Source: Agrobacterium tumefaciens
GTDB lineage: Bacteria > Pseudomonadota > Alphaproteobacteria > Rhizobiales > Rhizobiaceae
Assembly (NCBI GenBank): GCA_025559845.1
Contig: CP048471.1
Span: forward strand, 310,001-374,000
Length of the DNA stretch: 64,000 nucleotides
Reading direction: 5' to 3'
Part shown: one piece after another, positions 62,396-64,000 of the stretch
How positions within the stretch are numbered: position 1 is the first letter of the stretch
How the letters are laid out: each line of letters opens with the position of its first letter
Translations under genes and position numbers: made by a program
Notes under the pieces: generated by a model
What the model saw: only the letters and a program-made list of their open reading frames with translations
What the model was told of the DNA's origin: nothing
The model's database searches: none

Positions 62396-64000
62396 GCTGC
62401 ATTGCCTCCGCTTTGGAGGTTCCAGAGGTGGGCGTAAAGGCCATTGGCTCTCTCCAGCAACTGATCATGCGAACCTTGCTCGACGATCAAGCCGTCTTTC
62501 ATGCCAATGATGCGATTGCAGTACCGAACCGTGGCAAGGCGGTGGGCGATGATAATGACGGTACGCCCTCTGACAATCTCACGCATGTTATCAAGGATAA
62601 GGCGCTCGCTCTCATAGTCTAGCGCACTGGTCGCCTCATCAAGGATCAGGATCGGCGGATTGGTTGCGAGAGCACGGGCAAGGGCAAGACGCTGGCGTTG
62701 GCCACCGGACAGATTGGCTCCACGCTCCTCAATCATCGTGTCATATCCACGCGGAAGCTTGCTGATGAACTCGTCGGCTCCAGACATGCGCGCCATTGTC
62801 ATCACCGCATCACGCGCCATCGTTGGATCACTGAATGCGATATTCTCATGGACTGTCCGATTGAACAGCATGTTTTCCTGGAGAACCACACCGATGTGGC
62901 TTCGCAGCCAGGCCGGATCGGACTGCGCGATATCCTGCCCATCCAGGAAAACCTGCCCACTATCAGGAAGATAGAAGCGCTGGATCAGCTTGGTGAGGGT
63001 AGATTTTCCCGAACCGGAAGGTCCGACGATACCGATGACTTCGCCAGGCCGGATCGCGATATTGATGTTGCTGAGGATATTTGGCGAGCCCTGGCAATAG
63101 CGGAAATTGACGTCTTTGAATTCGAGCGCACCACGCGGCGCCGGCTTAATAACAGGCGTAGCGGGTCTCGGCTCCTCGGGCGCGTTGAGAATATCGGCTA
63201 GCCTCGAAACTGAGATCTGAACCTGCTGAAAATCCTGCCAGAGTTGCGAAAGCCGAAGGATCGGCTGGGAAACTTGACTGGCAATCATGTTGAACGCGAC
63301 AAGCCCCCCGACTGTGAGCTCTCCGCTAATGACCGCCTGCGCACCGAACAGAAGAAGAGCAGCGCTGGTGACCTTACTGACATATTGGATAGCATTCTGT
63401 CCCTTGGCAGCCAGCATCGTTGCCGCGAATGACGATCGTACGTACGCAGCTAAGCGCTCTTCCCATTGGGACGAAACAACGGGCTCCACCGCCGATGCCT
63501 TGAGGGTCTGGATTCCAACAACGGTTTCGACCAGCAACTGCTGACTATAAGCGCCCCGGTCGAATTTCTCGTCGATCCGCTCTTTGAGAAATGGCCGGAT
63601 AAGAACGCCGATCGCGATGTAGAAAGGGATAGAAGCCACAACGATCCATGCGAGCTTCGATGAGTAACAGAAAAGGACGAAGATGAAGACGACGGTAAAA
63701 ATAAGATCCAGGCCAGAAAAAAGACCTTGCCCGGTCAGGAAATTGCGGATCGTTTCGAGTTCGCGAATACGCGCCACGGTTTGGCCGGCAGCCCGTGTCT
63801 CAAAGTAGCTCAGCGGCAGCCTCATCATGTGCCGGAAAAGTCGCTGTCCTAGTTCTACGTCGATACGGTTTGTCGTGTGTGAAAGCGCATATGTTCGCAA
63901 ATATTGAAGCACGACATCAAACAGGCCGATCGCTGCGAGACCGACAACCAAGACAATCAGGGTGGAGTAACTGCGATGGGCAAGGACCTTGTCGACCACC
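62392..64000 (-). CDS. Type I secretion ABC exporter (HlyB type), N-terminus beyond window
   Basis: About 536 visible residues; the frame is still open at the right edge. Membrane domain with LPLSYFETRAAGQTVARIRE, then GPSGSGKSTLTKLI (Walker A), LSGGQRQRLALARALA (signature), ILILDEATSALD (Walker B) and IIAHRL (His switch). The N-terminal peptidase-like domain of HlyB exporters, if present, lies outside. Substrate unknown. Confidence 0.92.
   Translation of the reverse strand, partial: VVDKVLAHRSYSTLIVLVVGLAAIGLFDVVLQYLRTYALSHTTNRIDVELGQRLFRHMMRLPLSYFETRAAGQTVARIRELETIRNFLTGQGLFSGLDLIFTVVFIFVLFCYSSKLAWIVVASIPFYIAIGVLIRPFLKERIDEKFDRGAYSQQLLVETVVGIQTLKASAVEPVVSSQWEERLAAYVRSSFAATMLAAKGQNAIQYVSKVTSAALLLFGAQAVISGELTVGGLVAFNMIASQVSQPILRLSQLWQDFQQVQISVSRLADILNAPEEPRPATPVIKPAPRGALEFKDVNFRYCQGSPNILSNINIAIRPGEVIGIVGPSGSGKSTLTKLIQRFYLPDSGQVFLDGQDIAQSDPAWLRSHIGVVLQENMLFNRTVHENIAFSDPTMARDAVMTMARMSGADEFISKLPRGYDTMIEERGANLSGGQRQRLALARALATNPPILILDEATSALDYESERLILDNMREIVRGRTVIIIAHRLATVRYCNRIIGMKDGLIVEQGSHDQLLERANGLYAHLWNLQSGGNAA

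Noticed and set aside
1..64000. CRISPR arrays, rRNA and tRNA genes, complete insertion sequences
   Set aside because: No regularly spaced repeats, rRNA/tRNA-like stretches or intact transposase with terminal repeats were seen; only the Tn3 relic remains.

Overview
The window reads as part of a large conjugative plasmid of a Rhizobiaceae-type alphaproteobacterium (Rhizobium/Agrobacterium group). The evidence is a complete repABC replicon with palindromic parS sites and a predicted antisense RNA, a second orphan repC, a MOBP relaxase with a VirB/VirD4 type IV secretion system (T4SS), and families typical of rhizobial plasmids (DUF1612, DUF736, DUF932, HWE kinases, BTLCP, IalB). No rRNA, tRNA or CRISPR array was seen.

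Layout. 1-6.2 kb: defence-like island on the minus strand, with a Hachiman-type pair (HamA nuclease and HamB helicase, the helicase running off the left edge) and an orphan nuclease-like protein with a zinc site. 6.2-13.3 kb: accessory cargo, with a DUF1612 regulator, vapBC overlapping a tyrosine recombinase, a GSU2403-like nucleotidyltransferase, a Tn3 transposase relic abutting a truncated ParB-like gene, and a RelE/HigA-type toxin-antitoxin pair. 13.3-16.3 kb: hairpin-rich DNA with DUF736, WGR and DUF932 genes and a decayed DUF736 copy. 16.3-21.6 kb: duplicated parS region and repABC.

21.6-30.3 kb: stress and signalling block with two cold-shock proteins, a candidate sRNA, a LOV histidine kinase, two receiver proteins, an HWE kinase and a DJ-1/PfpI protein behind an EcfG-type promoter. 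30.7-36 kb: transfer initiation, with a VirC1/VirC2-like operon diverging from mobC-relaxase and a predicted oriT between them. 36.2-39.6 kb: envelope proteins (IalB, YadA-like adhesin, nuclease-like) and DUF736. 39.6-52.2 kb: virD4, higBA, then virB11-10-9-8-6-(lipoprotein)-5-(5-like)-4-3-2, all T4SS genes on the minus strand.

52.5-60.9 kb is the least understood part. It has a plus-strand operon of small secreted or membrane proteins (including a lysozyme-like and an SNase-like protein), three mutually related small winged-helix-like proteins, the orphan repC with its own predicted antisense RNA, VirB1 and a LAS-type metallopeptidase. A shared 12-bp box (ATATTTGTATAT type) lies upstream of three of these units and is the best hint of a common transfer regulon. 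60.9-64 kb: type I secretion HlyD and ABC transporter, cut by the right edge.

Taken together, RepABC maintains the plasmid and three toxin-antitoxin pairs would stabilise it. MobC, the relaxase and the VirC-like proteins would prepare DNA at oriT, VirD4 would couple it to the VirB channel, and the wall enzymes and adhesin would help build or stabilise the mating apparatus. All functions are inferred from sequence reading only.
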